Source: Methanosarcinaceae archaeon
Lineage (GTDB): Archaea > Halobacteriota > Methanosarcinia > Methanosarcinales > Methanosarcinaceae
Reading direction: 5' to 3'
Assembly: GCA_020793555.1 (NCBI GenBank)
Contig: DQIO01000315.1
Span: 1 to 20,040, forward strand
Length of the DNA stretch: 20,040 bases
Below the pieces are notes generated by a model that made no database searches, was not told the DNA's origin, and was given only the letters and a program-made list of their open reading frames with translations. A program made the position numbers and the translations under genes. Below, piece after piece: positions 1 to 6,559 of this stretch (the stretch's first letter is position 1; every line of letters starts with the position of its first letter).

Positions 1-1008
1 TACTTTTTTTGAGATTTGATTTGTCACTTTTTTTATCAGTGGCATCAAACCTTTGGGCAAGAACAATATCTCAAGTACCAGTACTACTCCTAAGATCAAC
101 AATCTGTCAATACTCATACCCCAAAGTCCCATCTGTTCCCACATGAGGTTTATAACCAATGCACCTACAACGGGACCTCCTATAGTACCTATACCTCCGC
201 TTATTGTCATGATAATCGGCATAAAGGAATTGTGTATGTTAAACATCTCGGGATTAATGAAATAATTGTACGGAGCAAACAATGCGCCTGCAAACCCTGC
301 CATGAAGGTACTTATCATAAATGCTATCAATTTATATTTTGTAATATCAACACCCATCATTTCAGCCTCTGTCTGGTTTTCCCTGATAGCCGCAAAAGCG
401 AAACCTATCTTTGACCTGATTATCACATGGGTTGTAAGTATTGTTCCCACCATAGCAAAGAAGAACAAGTAATAATATTGATCTCGCGACACAAGATCCG
501 GAGAAAAAATTCCCAGACTGCCACCAAATATATCCGGGTCTATGTTGCCGGATAGACCTATGAAACAAAGTGCACCGTTTAAAGCCTCAATAAAAACTGA
601 TGACTCATTTACTATTGCGACCATTATGATGGCAAACCCAAATGTGACAAGTCCCAGGAACCATTCTTTTAATCTGACACATATTATACCTAAGAATAAA
701 CCAACAAAGGACGCAGCCAGTGCACCTGTTAACACTCCAACCACGGGTGAGGCACCGTTTATGATTAAAATCGTGGATGCAAAACCTCCGATTCCCAAAA
801 AAGCAGCATGTCCAAGAGATGCCTGTCCGGAATATGCCAGAAGGTTCCAGCTTGATGAATACATGATGTAGAAAAATGTGAGAACAATTATTCTGGTAAA
901 GAAATCATCGGTTATTAACAGGGGAAGTATTAGTCCGATTATTACCAGTGGTATGTAACCCGAATATGGGGAAACTGCATATCTGCGAACGAGTTCTTTC
1001 ACACTCAT
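1..1008 (-). CDS. livM: Branched-chain amino acid type ABC transporter permease LivM (3' end cut by window edge)
   Basis: Membrane permease subunit of a LIV/HAAT-type ABC importer, expected to pair with LivH to form the channel. The reading frame opens at an ATG at 1008 and stays open to base 1, giving 336 codons without a stop, so only a short C-terminal tail is missing. The LivM signature S-G-Q-A-S-L-G-H-A-A-F-L-G lies near residues 60-72. The cytoplasmic EAA-type coupling loop (A-I-R-E-N-Q-T-E-A-E followed by M-M-G-V-D) lies near residues 207-221. The frame ends with the usual L-P-K-G-L-M-P-L motif. The start lies one base after the livH stop, with a GGGGAGG ribosome site inside the end of livH, so translation is probably coupled. 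The family is clear; the substrate (branched-chain amino acid, amide, urea or other) is not shown by the sequence. Confidence 0.93.
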   Translation of the reverse strand, partial: MSVKELVRRYAVSPYSGYIPLVIIGLILPLLITDDFFTRIIVLTFFYIMYSSSWNLLAYSGQASLGHAAFLGIGGFASTILIINGASPVVGVLTGALAASFVGLFLGIICVRLKEWFLGLVTFGFAIIMVAIVNESSVFIEALNGALCFIGLSGNIDPDIFGGSLGIFSPDLVSRDQYYYLFFFAMVGTILTTHVIIRSKIGFAFAAIRENQTEAEMMGVDITKYKLIAFMISTFMAGFAGALFAPYNYFINPEMFNIHNSFMPIIMTISGGIGTIGGPVVGALVINLMWEQMGLWGMSIDRLLILGVVLVLEILFLPKGLMPLIKKVTNQISKKV

Positions 1009-1009
1009 C

Positions 1010-1882
1010 TTAGTGATCCTCCCCGAAAAGACCGGTTGGTTTTATGATCAGTACGACAATCAGGAGCACAAATGCCACTGCGTCCTTCCATGCTCCCCCA
1101 AAATAGAATATAGTGAAATTTTGCACCAGTCCAAGCATTAATCCTGCGATAATAGCACCCGGAATGCTGCCAAGACCACCTATGATAATCACTGTGAATG
1201 CCATTATACCGGGAATGGTTCCCATATATGGATTAAATGGTGTAAGAATGCCGGCAACTGTGCCCGCTGCTGCAGCAAGGGCTGATCCTATGCCGAAACT
1301 TAGCATATACATGTGATTGACATTCACACCCATTAACATGGCTGCCTCATGGTTCTGGCTCGTGGCTCTTAACGCCCGACCTACATCGGTTTTTGTAAGG
1401 AATAAATATAAAGTGATCAGTATTAATGCCGTAAAGACAATAGCTATAATCCGGTCATAAGTTATATTCAACATTCCCAGATCAAGGGTTATTGAACTAA
1501 ATGAACTATCAATTTTCCTGATGTCGTCTGTCCATAATTTTACAGACAAGTTTTGAATAATATAGATCAATCCCAGACTCAAGAAGATCTCGTTCAGTTT
1601 TCCAGTGCCAAGCACCCTTCTGAAACCATAACGTTCTATTATGACCCCAAAAATGCCCACCACTATCATTGATATAAACATAATAAAATATGGATTAAGT
1701 CCTGTGTAGTGATATATCCAAAAGCTTGTAAAAGCTCCCAGCATCATGATTTCACCGTGGGCAAAGTTTACCACTTTCATAACACCGAATATCATGTTCA
1801 GGCCTACTGCCATCAGAACATAAATACATCCGGCAGTCAAGCCCCAAATGAATATTTGTATTAATGTAGTTATTTCAGCCAT
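1010..1882 (-). CDS. livH: Branched-chain amino acid type ABC transporter permease LivH
   Basis: 290-residue polytopic permease, the partner of LivM in the inner-membrane channel. It shows the LivH signature L-N-M-I-F-G-V-M-K-V-V-N-F-A-H-G-E at residues 28-44, and a cytoplasmic EAA-type loop (R-A-T-S-Q-N-H-E-A-A-M-L-M-G-V) at 172-186. A glycine-rich I-I-I-G-G-L-G-S-I-P-G segment follows at 232-242, then the closing K-P-T-G-L-F-G motif. About eight hydrophobic segments are visible and the length is normal for the family. Its ATG is 46 bases downstream of livK, and that gap contains a terminator-like hairpin. No good ribosome site is visible before the ATG, unlike livM, so expression may be lower than for livK. 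Confidence 0.95.
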   Translation of the reverse strand: MAEITTLIQIFIWGLTAGCIYVLMAVGLNMIFGVMKVVNFAHGEIMMLGAFTSFWIYHYTGLNPYFIMFISMIVVGIFGVIIERYGFRRVLGTGKLNEIFLSLGLIYIIQNLSVKLWTDDIRKIDSSFSSITLDLGMLNITYDRIIAIVFTALILITLYLFLTKTDVGRALRATSQNHEAAMLMGVNVNHMYMLSFGIGSALAAAAGTVAGILTPFNPYMGTIPGIMAFTVIIIGGLGSIPGAIIAGLMLGLVQNFTIFYFGGAWKDAVAFVLLIVVLIIKPTGLFGEDH

Positions 1883-1906
1883 GTGTCAATAAATGCTCAT
1901 AAATAT

Positions 1907-1937
1907 AAAAAAAAAGCGGGTGGATTATTCATCCACC
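1907..1937 (-). terminator. Hairpin plus U9 tract between livK and livH (partial terminator or processing site)
   Basis: Read on the minus strand, a 7-bp perfect stem (GGTGGAT/ATCCACC, 5-base loop; + strand arms 1919-1925 and 1931-1937) is followed after three bases by nine T (1907-1915). The left arm overlaps the livK stop codon. Both features match a factor-independent termination signal, and archaeal RNA polymerase also stops at U tracts. Because it lies inside a co-directional operon, it probably lets livK mRNA accumulate above the permease mRNA, by partial termination or by stabilising a processed 3' end. Confidence 0.6.
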
Positions 1938-3236
1938 AATTTCATAGTTGTCAGGAAGTACGAAGTCCTGACTCTTGAGATCTTCGGGGAGGACTATGAC
2001 AGGTAGAAGTTCTCCTGTCTCCTCGTTCCAGAACATCTGTTCAATGAATATCCTGGGTGATATCTCATTGTACTTATCAAAAGCGATATTTCCGCCTTCC
2101 ATCAAAATAAGCATCTCTGGCTCATTAGTCTGTTTGATGGCATCGTTGACATCACTCCTGTCCATAGTACCGGCACGTTCAATTGCTGATTTTACCAGAT
2201 AGATGCCGTCATAGGTATCAGCACCCATCATACCGGGCATTACGCCCCATTTGGCAAGATATGCATCCTTATACGGTCCCATCAATGGAGTGTAATCATC
2301 AGCATAAGGTGCAAACTTGCTCTCAAGCAACTGGCCATCACCCCATTCACCAAGGAGATTATAGAACGCCGGATCCTCGTTACATTCTACAGCCATGTAA
2401 ACCGTATTAAGGCCTACATCCCTCTGACCCTGAATAAAGATGCTGGACGTGTCTTTCACAAAACCAACTGTGTACACAGCATCAGGTTTGGCATCTGCTA
2501 TTTTGGTAAGATATGCGTGGAAATCAGTTTCATCTGTAGGATATTTCTCCTGTGCCACTAATTCTATTGACAAATTATTATCTTCAATATATGCTATACT
2601 GGAATCAATTACACCTTTTCCATAAGCATCGTCCCGGTATATCAATGCAAGTTTCAAATCCCTGTCTTCGGCAACCAATGGTTTGAGTTGGTCTACAAAA
2701 AACTGCAGAATAGGCTGTGAATAGTCATCAGTGGTTGAGCAGTAATGGTAGAAATAACTGGTGTTGATCTCTGTTCTTCTGGTTACCTGTGAACTGGATG
2801 CACCTGTTATGACGTATGGCACCTTCCCGGCAGCAGGCACCTGGTTAGCCAGTGTAACACCACTGGAGAAACCTCCTACAAGCACCACAACATTATCATT
2901 TGTAATCAATCTCTCTACCGCAGTTACGCCTTCGGTTGGTGAGGTCTGGGTATCTCCTTCAACCAGTTCCAGTAGTATTTTTGCCCCATATTCTTCGACA
3001 AATACACCGCCATCTGCGTTGATTTCTTCAACTGCAAGTATGGCAGCCTGTTTCATGTCATTACCTACATCAGAAGCGCCACCTGATAATGGTGCTACCA
3101 GTCCGATCTTTATGGAATCGGGTACTTCTACTGCTACTTCACCCGAAACCTCTTCAGTGGGTGCAGTGCAACCTGCAGTAAAAATTCCTGCAAGTATCAG
3201 TAATATAATTAATATTCTTCCTTTAGCAATCTTCAT
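1929..3236 (-). CDS. livK: Branched-chain amino acid type ABC transporter substrate-binding lipoprotein
   Basis: 435-residue periplasmic-binding-protein-like receptor (Peripla_BP_6 / type I fold) that would capture the ligand outside the membrane and deliver it to LivHM. The N-terminus has basic residues, a hydrophobic stretch (residues 8-19) and a lipobox T-A-G-C with Cys23, so it is probably lipid-anchored to the cell surface. A threonine/glutamate-rich linker follows. The mature domain begins I-K-I-G-L-V-A-P-L-S-G near residue 42, with later family motifs such as A-V-E-E-I-N-A-D-G-G and G-A-S-S-S-Q-V-T. The ATG at 3236 follows a CAGGAGAA ribosome site. It is the first gene of the liv operon and is followed by the U-tract hairpin. 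The ligand is not known from the sequence; short-chain amides and urea use the same family. Confidence 0.93.
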   Translation of the reverse strand: MKIAKGRILIILLILAGIFTAGCTAPTEEVSGEVAVEVPDSIKIGLVAPLSGGASDVGNDMKQAAILAVEEINADGGVFVEEYGAKILLELVEGDTQTSPTEGVTAVERLITNDNVVVLVGGFSSGVTLANQVPAAGKVPYVITGASSSQVTRRTEINTSYFYHYCSTTDDYSQPILQFFVDQLKPLVAEDRDLKLALIYRDDAYGKGVIDSSIAYIEDNNLSIELVAQEKYPTDETDFHAYLTKIADAKPDAVYTVGFVKDTSSIFIQGQRDVGLNTVYMAVECNEDPAFYNLLGEWGDGQLLESKFAPYADDYTPLMGPYKDAYLAKWGVMPGMMGADTYDGIYLVKSAIERAGTMDRSDVNDAIKQTNEPEMLILMEGGNIAFDKYNEISPRIFIEQMFWNEETGELLPVIVLPEDLKSQDFVLPDNYEIGG

Positions 3237-3297
3237 TATTTTAAGTTCTCCTGACTAAATTATATGTAATAAAACTATATTATTTGCAAACGAATTA

Positions 3298-3312
3298 ATA
3301 TATAAGTTTTTC
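3298..3312 (-). promoter_or_regulatory. TATA-box promoter of livK
   Basis: On the minus strand the sequence CGAAAAACTTATATATT is a good archaeal BRE/TATA arrangement, about 60 bases before the livK ATG. With the usual 25-base spacing, transcription would begin near 3270-3275 and leave a leader of about 35-40 bases containing the CAGGAGAA ribosome site. Several other AT-rich stretches are nearby, so the assignment is probable rather than certain. Confidence 0.45.
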
Positions 3313-3706
3313 GAGTTTGAGTGACTGTTGTATAATCTCGAAACCTTTGACAGATTTTCGTTTAACTCCTAGATAAGCACATCGATAAACTATATGCAAT
3401 CGATTATATATAATATAAATATATTTAGTTTTATGCCCTTGGGACAATATTATTTTAGAAATCGATATGCTATGGCATTTTTGTTCCAAAGCATAATTTT
3501 ATGAATCACTTATATAGAATGGAGTATATTTAATCATCTGCAAGAATTGCCAAAAATATTGGATGATTTGAATTGAGGCGAGGAATGAATACATGAAGGG
3601 CAGATTAATAACCAATTATGCTGAATATAGAAATTCAAATCACTTAGTTACCCATACCAATGACTTTTTATTTTATTCCGGATAAATTGTTCATGACAAG
3701 AAGATT

Positions 3707-3749
3707 AACCATAGAGAATCATTGATTTTCTCTGTATCCCTCTGTGGTT
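3707..3749. repeat. Imperfect palindrome of the ACCACAGAG type, left of the kinase gene
   Basis: The sequence starts AACCATAGAG and ends CTCTGTGGTT, which are near-exact reverse complements. The interior (AGAGAATCA then GATTTTCTCT) is also self-complementary apart from two extra bases. It resembles the short dispersed palindromes containing ACCACAGAG seen in many prokaryotic genomes. It sits 23 bases before the kinase ATG and so would be in, or at the edge of, its leader. Confidence 0.5.
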
Positions 3750-3771
3750 TTTCGAAGCGAAGGGAGAATTA

Positions 3772-4887
3772 ATGTCGCCAGAAGAAAGCAGCAAATTGCA
3801 AAATTATCTTGATATTGTTGGGTCTTTAGTTGGTATTGTTGATAGGGAACAAAAAATCACTTTTGCCAATAAGAAAATATGTGATGTTACTGGATATGAA
3901 GCAGAGGATATTCTTGGAAAAAATTATTTTGATGCATTACTTCCGGAACGAATTAAAGAAAAGGTAAGAGCCGGTTTTGTAATGTATATGGCTGGGGAGC
4001 TTGAGCCGCCTGAATTTTTCGAAAATATACTTTTAACCAAAAACGGCGAAGAAAGAATAATCCTCTGGCATGATGTTATTTTAAGGGATGATGACGATAA
4101 CATTATCGGTACTATCAGTTCCGGTGAAAATATCACCGAACGTAAGCTGGCAGAGGATAAACTTTCAAAAGCATATGAGGAACTTAAATCGCTTGATATA
4201 ATGAAAAACGAGTTCTTATCAAATGTGAGTCACGAGCTTAAGACACCACTTATTTCCATCATGGGCTATGGCGAACTCATGTCTGATGGAACGTTAGGAG
4301 TGCTTAATGAACAACAGACAAAAGCTATGGAGGCAGTTGTTCGCAACTCTGAACGGCTAAAGCGTTTGATCAACTCCCTTTTAGATTTGAGTATTGTACA
4401 GGACGAAAGGGCCAAATATAGATTTGACCCACTTCAGATCAATGAGATCATCGATAGTGCGATTTTAGATATTTCTACACAGGCAGAGAAAAAACAAATT
4501 GCTATTGAAAAAAACATACATCCCAATCTAACTTTGATAAATGGGGATAAAGATCACTTAATACAACTTATAATCAATTTCATAGATAATGCGGTTAAAT
4601 TCACACCTTCGGGTGGTTTGATAACAGTAACGGTATGCGAGGAAGAGAACGACATACATATTATGGTGAGTGATAATGGGATCGGTATTCCGAAAGAGGC
4701 AATACCAGATGTGTTCAAGCTGTTCTACCAGATCGATGGCTCAATGAAGCGCAGGTATCAGGGGACAGGAGTGGGGTTGTATCTCTGTAAAAAGATTGTT
4801 GATGCACATAAGGGAAGTATATGGCTGGATAGTACAGAGGGCGTCGGAACGACGATTCATGTGAGCTTGCCATGTCAAAGTGCATGA
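3772..4887 (+). CDS. Cytoplasmic PAS-domain sensor histidine kinase
   Basis: 371-residue soluble kinase that would autophosphorylate on histidine after sensing a signal. A PAS domain covers roughly residues 8-125 and ends with the PAC-type S-G-E-N-I-T-E-R-K. A short coiled coil (124-145) leads to a HisKA domain with the H-box F-L-S-N-V-S-H-E-L-K-T-P-L and phospho-acceptor His154. The HATPase domain has the N box with Asn269 and Asn273 (I-I-N-F-I-D-N-A-V-K-F-T), G1 D-N-G-I-G-I at 301-306, an F-box-like F-K-L-F-Y-Q, and G2 G-T-G-V-G-L at 331-336, so all catalytic motifs look intact. There is no transmembrane segment or receiver domain. The ATG follows a GGGAG site. No response regulator gene is adjacent, as is common for methanogen orphan kinases, so partner and signal are unknown. 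Confidence 0.93.
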   Translation: MSPEESSKLQNYLDIVGSLVGIVDREQKITFANKKICDVTGYEAEDILGKNYFDALLPERIKEKVRAGFVMYMAGELEPPEFFENILLTKNGEERIILWHDVILRDDDDNIIGTISSGENITERKLAEDKLSKAYEELKSLDIMKNEFLSNVSHELKTPLISIMGYGELMSDGTLGVLNEQQTKAMEAVVRNSERLKRLINSLLDLSIVQDERAKYRFDPLQINEIIDSAILDISTQAEKKQIAIEKNIHPNLTLINGDKDHLIQLIINFIDNAVKFTPSGGLITVTVCEEENDIHIMVSDNGIGIPKEAIPDVFKLFYQIDGSMKRRYQGTGVGLYLCKKIVDAHKGSIWLDSTEGVGTTIHVSLPCQSA

Positions 4888-4929
4888 AATTATGAAACAG
4901 GTATTTCATTTTATTTTTATTATCTTTTT
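4884..4929 (+). terminator. Probable terminator of the histidine kinase gene
   Basis: A 7-bp stem (ATGAAAT at 4884-4890 and ATTTCAT at 4903-4909, 12-base loop) overlaps the stop codon. It is followed by a T-rich tract (TTTTATTTTTATTATCTTTTT). The stem is weak and AT-rich, but the long U-rich run alone is a plausible archaeal termination signal. Confidence 0.45.
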
Positions 4930-5250
4930 GAGGCTTTTTATTATCTTCTGGAATGGTTCGTAAAACCACAGGGACACTGATAGAAACAACGACCTTCTGC
5001 GACCTGCACGCCAAACAGGCGTAGCAGGCACTCAACACTGTAGTAGGTGTGTGTCCTCTGCGATGAATATTTTTTACCATGACTGGCAGATTAATCTGTT
5101 CATCTTTAACATTGTGTGGGCAATATCACTGTTCATCCCCTTCGAATATTTATCCACTCAATGTTGGGGAGATCCATTAATCTTTTAATATGGACTATGA
5201 TGATTGGTTCTGTTGCTATTGGTTTTTAGTGAATCGTTGAATGCTCAAGT
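4888..5250. other. 363-bp region between convergent kinase and UbiA-like genes
   Basis: This non-coding stretch holds the kinase terminator at its left end and the larger palindromic element at 4953-5080. Beyond 5081 I see only AT-rich sequence without a clear motif; the UbiA-like gene ends at 5251. A minus frame at 4715-5080 is open, but it overlaps the kinase on the opposite strand and its translation resembles no protein family. Confidence 0.5.
4953..5080. repeat. 128-bp imperfect inverted-repeat element with central hairpin, right of the kinase gene
   Basis: The ends ATGGT...TAAAA and TTTTTTACCAT are inverted copies. Further in, CACAGGGACAC (4967-4977) faces GTGTCCTCTGCG (5051-5062), which reads CGCAGAGGACAC on the other strand. 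The centre is a strong hairpin: CCTGC-CGCC / GGCG-GCAGG, arms 5003-5012 and 5018-5028, with one and two unpaired bases. The AAAACCACAG-GGA-AC motif at 4962 is shared, in opposite orientation, with the palindrome at 3707-3749. It may be a small non-autonomous mobile element or a REP-like dispersed repeat. No transposase is present. Confidence 0.5.
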
Positions 5251-6162
5251 TTAAATCGCACTAAATGTGGTAAATAAGCAATTGCTGCAGAAAATAAGAG
5301 CAAAATAGAGTGTTGGTTCCGCAGCTGCAAGCAAATAGCAGGAATGATCTTTCTTACATGCCCTGATCTTTTCAATATAATAAAAGCTATAAAGAATTGC
5401 TAAAAGAATCACGAATGAAATCATGGGAATTAGATTAGAGTATATGCCATAACATATCATTAGTATTGTGATGGCATTCAGATTTTTTAAAAGATTGAAC
5501 TCTTTTTGATTTCCCAGCACAACCGGAACGGTTTTCAGTCCTTTTTTCGCGTCTCCTTCCACATCCCTTACGTCAAATAGGATTTGAATAATAAATATTC
5601 TCATAAAAATAAATGCAGTGATCAGTATTGTCGCGGACGTCAACGGAATGGAATAATAATAAAATAAAAATACTACCAGCAATGCCCAAACAGATGAAAC
5701 ATAAATGTTTTTAAATGCGACAATTTTTTTGGTCAGCAATTTAAAATGAGAGCCGTAAAGCAAACCAAATACAAGGATCGTGAAGCTGATACACATCGTG
5801 AGAAAATTGCTGAAATAGAGTGAAATGATACCGGTAATTAAAAATGAACCATAAATAATAAAAGATGTTTTCTTTTTATTCTTGAAATGTTCCGCTCTTT
5901 TTGAATTTGTCAGTAAGTCGTCACTTGCACCTCTGGAATAATCATAAAAATAAATTGGATAGAAAATAAAATAGATGAGTGCTAAAAAATCCCAGGTGAT
6001 GGGAATTTTAAAAATAATGGCGCACATGGCAACAACACTAATTGCACCCAGGGCTAATAAATGCCCACTGTAAATAAACTCATTCCAAATTGGATTGAGA
6101 AGTTGTTCAACAGCGAATCCGTTAGTCTCATTTTTTTCATAGTATCCGTAGTTCAGTGTCAT
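5251..6162 (-). CDS. UbiA-family prenyltransferase (membrane)
   Basis: 303-residue integral membrane protein with about eight to nine hydrophobic segments, normal for UbiA enzymes, which move prenyl groups from polyprenyl diphosphates onto acceptor rings or lipids. The second Asp-rich motif is intact (F-D-V-R-D-V-E-G-D, Asp197, Asp200, Asp204), followed by the usual K-T-V-P-V-V-L-G at 210-217. The first motif is not the classical N-D-x-x-D-x-x-x-D but Y-F-Y-D-Y-S-R-G-A-S-D-D (71-82), as in some archaeal subfamilies whose acceptor is less certain. The ATG at 6162 lies about 26 bases from a CATATATG box, suggesting a leaderless or nearly leaderless mRNA. The gene looks more AT-rich than most neighbours and has no evident operon partner. 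Methanophenazine, quinone-like or lipid substrates are all possible; I do not choose. Confidence 0.88.
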   Translation of the reverse strand: MTLNYGYYEKNETNGFAVEQLLNPIWNEFIYSGHLLALGAISVVAMCAIIFKIPITWDFLALIYFIFYPIYFYDYSRGASDDLLTNSKRAEHFKNKKKTSFIIYGSFLITGIISLYFSNFLTMCISFTILVFGLLYGSHFKLLTKKIVAFKNIYVSSVWALLVVFLFYYYSIPLTSATILITAFIFMRIFIIQILFDVRDVEGDAKKGLKTVPVVLGNQKEFNLLKNLNAITILMICYGIYSNLIPMISFVILLAILYSFYYIEKIRACKKDHSCYLLAAAEPTLYFALIFCSNCLFTTFSAI

Positions 6163-6559
6163 ACTATTCTCTCTATATGGACACCTACATATATGCCATG
6201 TTCACCGTATCAATATTATGGCCATAATATTAATAGCATGGGCGCAATATTGAAAATATGAACATAATATTTTCCTGAAATTCTATAAAGCACTAAATGG
6301 AAATTGTCGGTTTTGAGGCTGTCTAACAATTGCCGTAGTCAATAAAATCATTTGGAGAATAGGGATTATGTAGATGGAATATTTGGAAATATACATTTAC
6401 GTGGAAATCCCTGTAACTGTAATTAGACCGTTTGTTATGCTTTGAGGCTTATCAGTTCACGTGTCGTATATGCCTAACTTCTATCTTTTCAACTCTCACC
6501 CCCAAAAAAACAACATCGAAATGATTTAATAGTTAACACCAATAGTATCACAAAAATTT
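6163..6559. other. 397-bp divergent intergenic region
   Basis: Besides the UbiA promoter and its palindrome (6188-6271), the right side holds a TTTAATAG box (6525-6532) about 31 bases before the GspE ATG at 6560. That start lacks a convincing ribosome site, so a leaderless transcript is likely there too. The stretch 6300-6500 has no open frame of note. It contains two copies of TTTGAGGCT (6312 and 6441), also found once at 4927; I assign no function to them. Confidence 0.4.
6188..6231 (-). promoter_or_regulatory. Promoter of the UbiA-like gene with a perfect 20-bp palindrome upstream of the TATA box
   Basis: A TATA-like CATATATG (6188-6195) lies 26 bases from the ATG at 6162. Upstream of it on the minus strand is the perfect palindrome AATATTATGGCCATAATATT (6212-6231). 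A further half-site CATAATATT is at 6263-6271, 40 bases from the palindrome's right half. A dyad upstream of BRE/TATA is where archaeal activators usually bind. Regulation by a dimeric DNA-binding protein is inferred. Confidence 0.5.

Larger units (their letters stand above)
3237..3771. other. 535-bp AT-rich divergent intergenic region
   Basis: This region separates livK (minus) from the histidine kinase (plus) and carries the promoters of both. Visible elements are the livK TATA box near 3300, three ATCGAT sites (3381, 3399, 3461), further TATA-like tracts near 3404-3425 and 3508-3516, and an imperfect palindrome at 3707-3749. A 64-codon minus frame (3295-3489) and a 30-codon plus frame (3593-3685, after GAGGCGAGGA) are open, but both have low-complexity, unrecognisable products and I do not call them genes. 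No tRNA-like fold was seen. Confidence 0.6.

Noticed and set aside
3295..3489. 64-codon minus-strand frame between livK and the kinase
   Set aside because: Low-complexity translation in an AT-rich promoter region, overlapping the livK TATA box; no ribosome site or recognisable motif.
3593..3685. 30-codon plus-strand frame preceded by GAGGCGAGGA
   Set aside because: The purine-rich site is attractive, but the product is tiny, without a membrane segment or motif; not enough to call a gene without conservation.
4715..5080. 121-codon minus frame overlapping the end of the kinase gene
   Set aside because: Antisense to well-supported coding sequence and running through the palindromic element; the translation looks random.
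6311..6340. TTTTGAGGCTGTCTAACAAT looked like the terminal repeat of an insertion sequence
   Set aside because: No matching inverted end, transposase fragment or target duplication was found nearby; a genome search would be needed.
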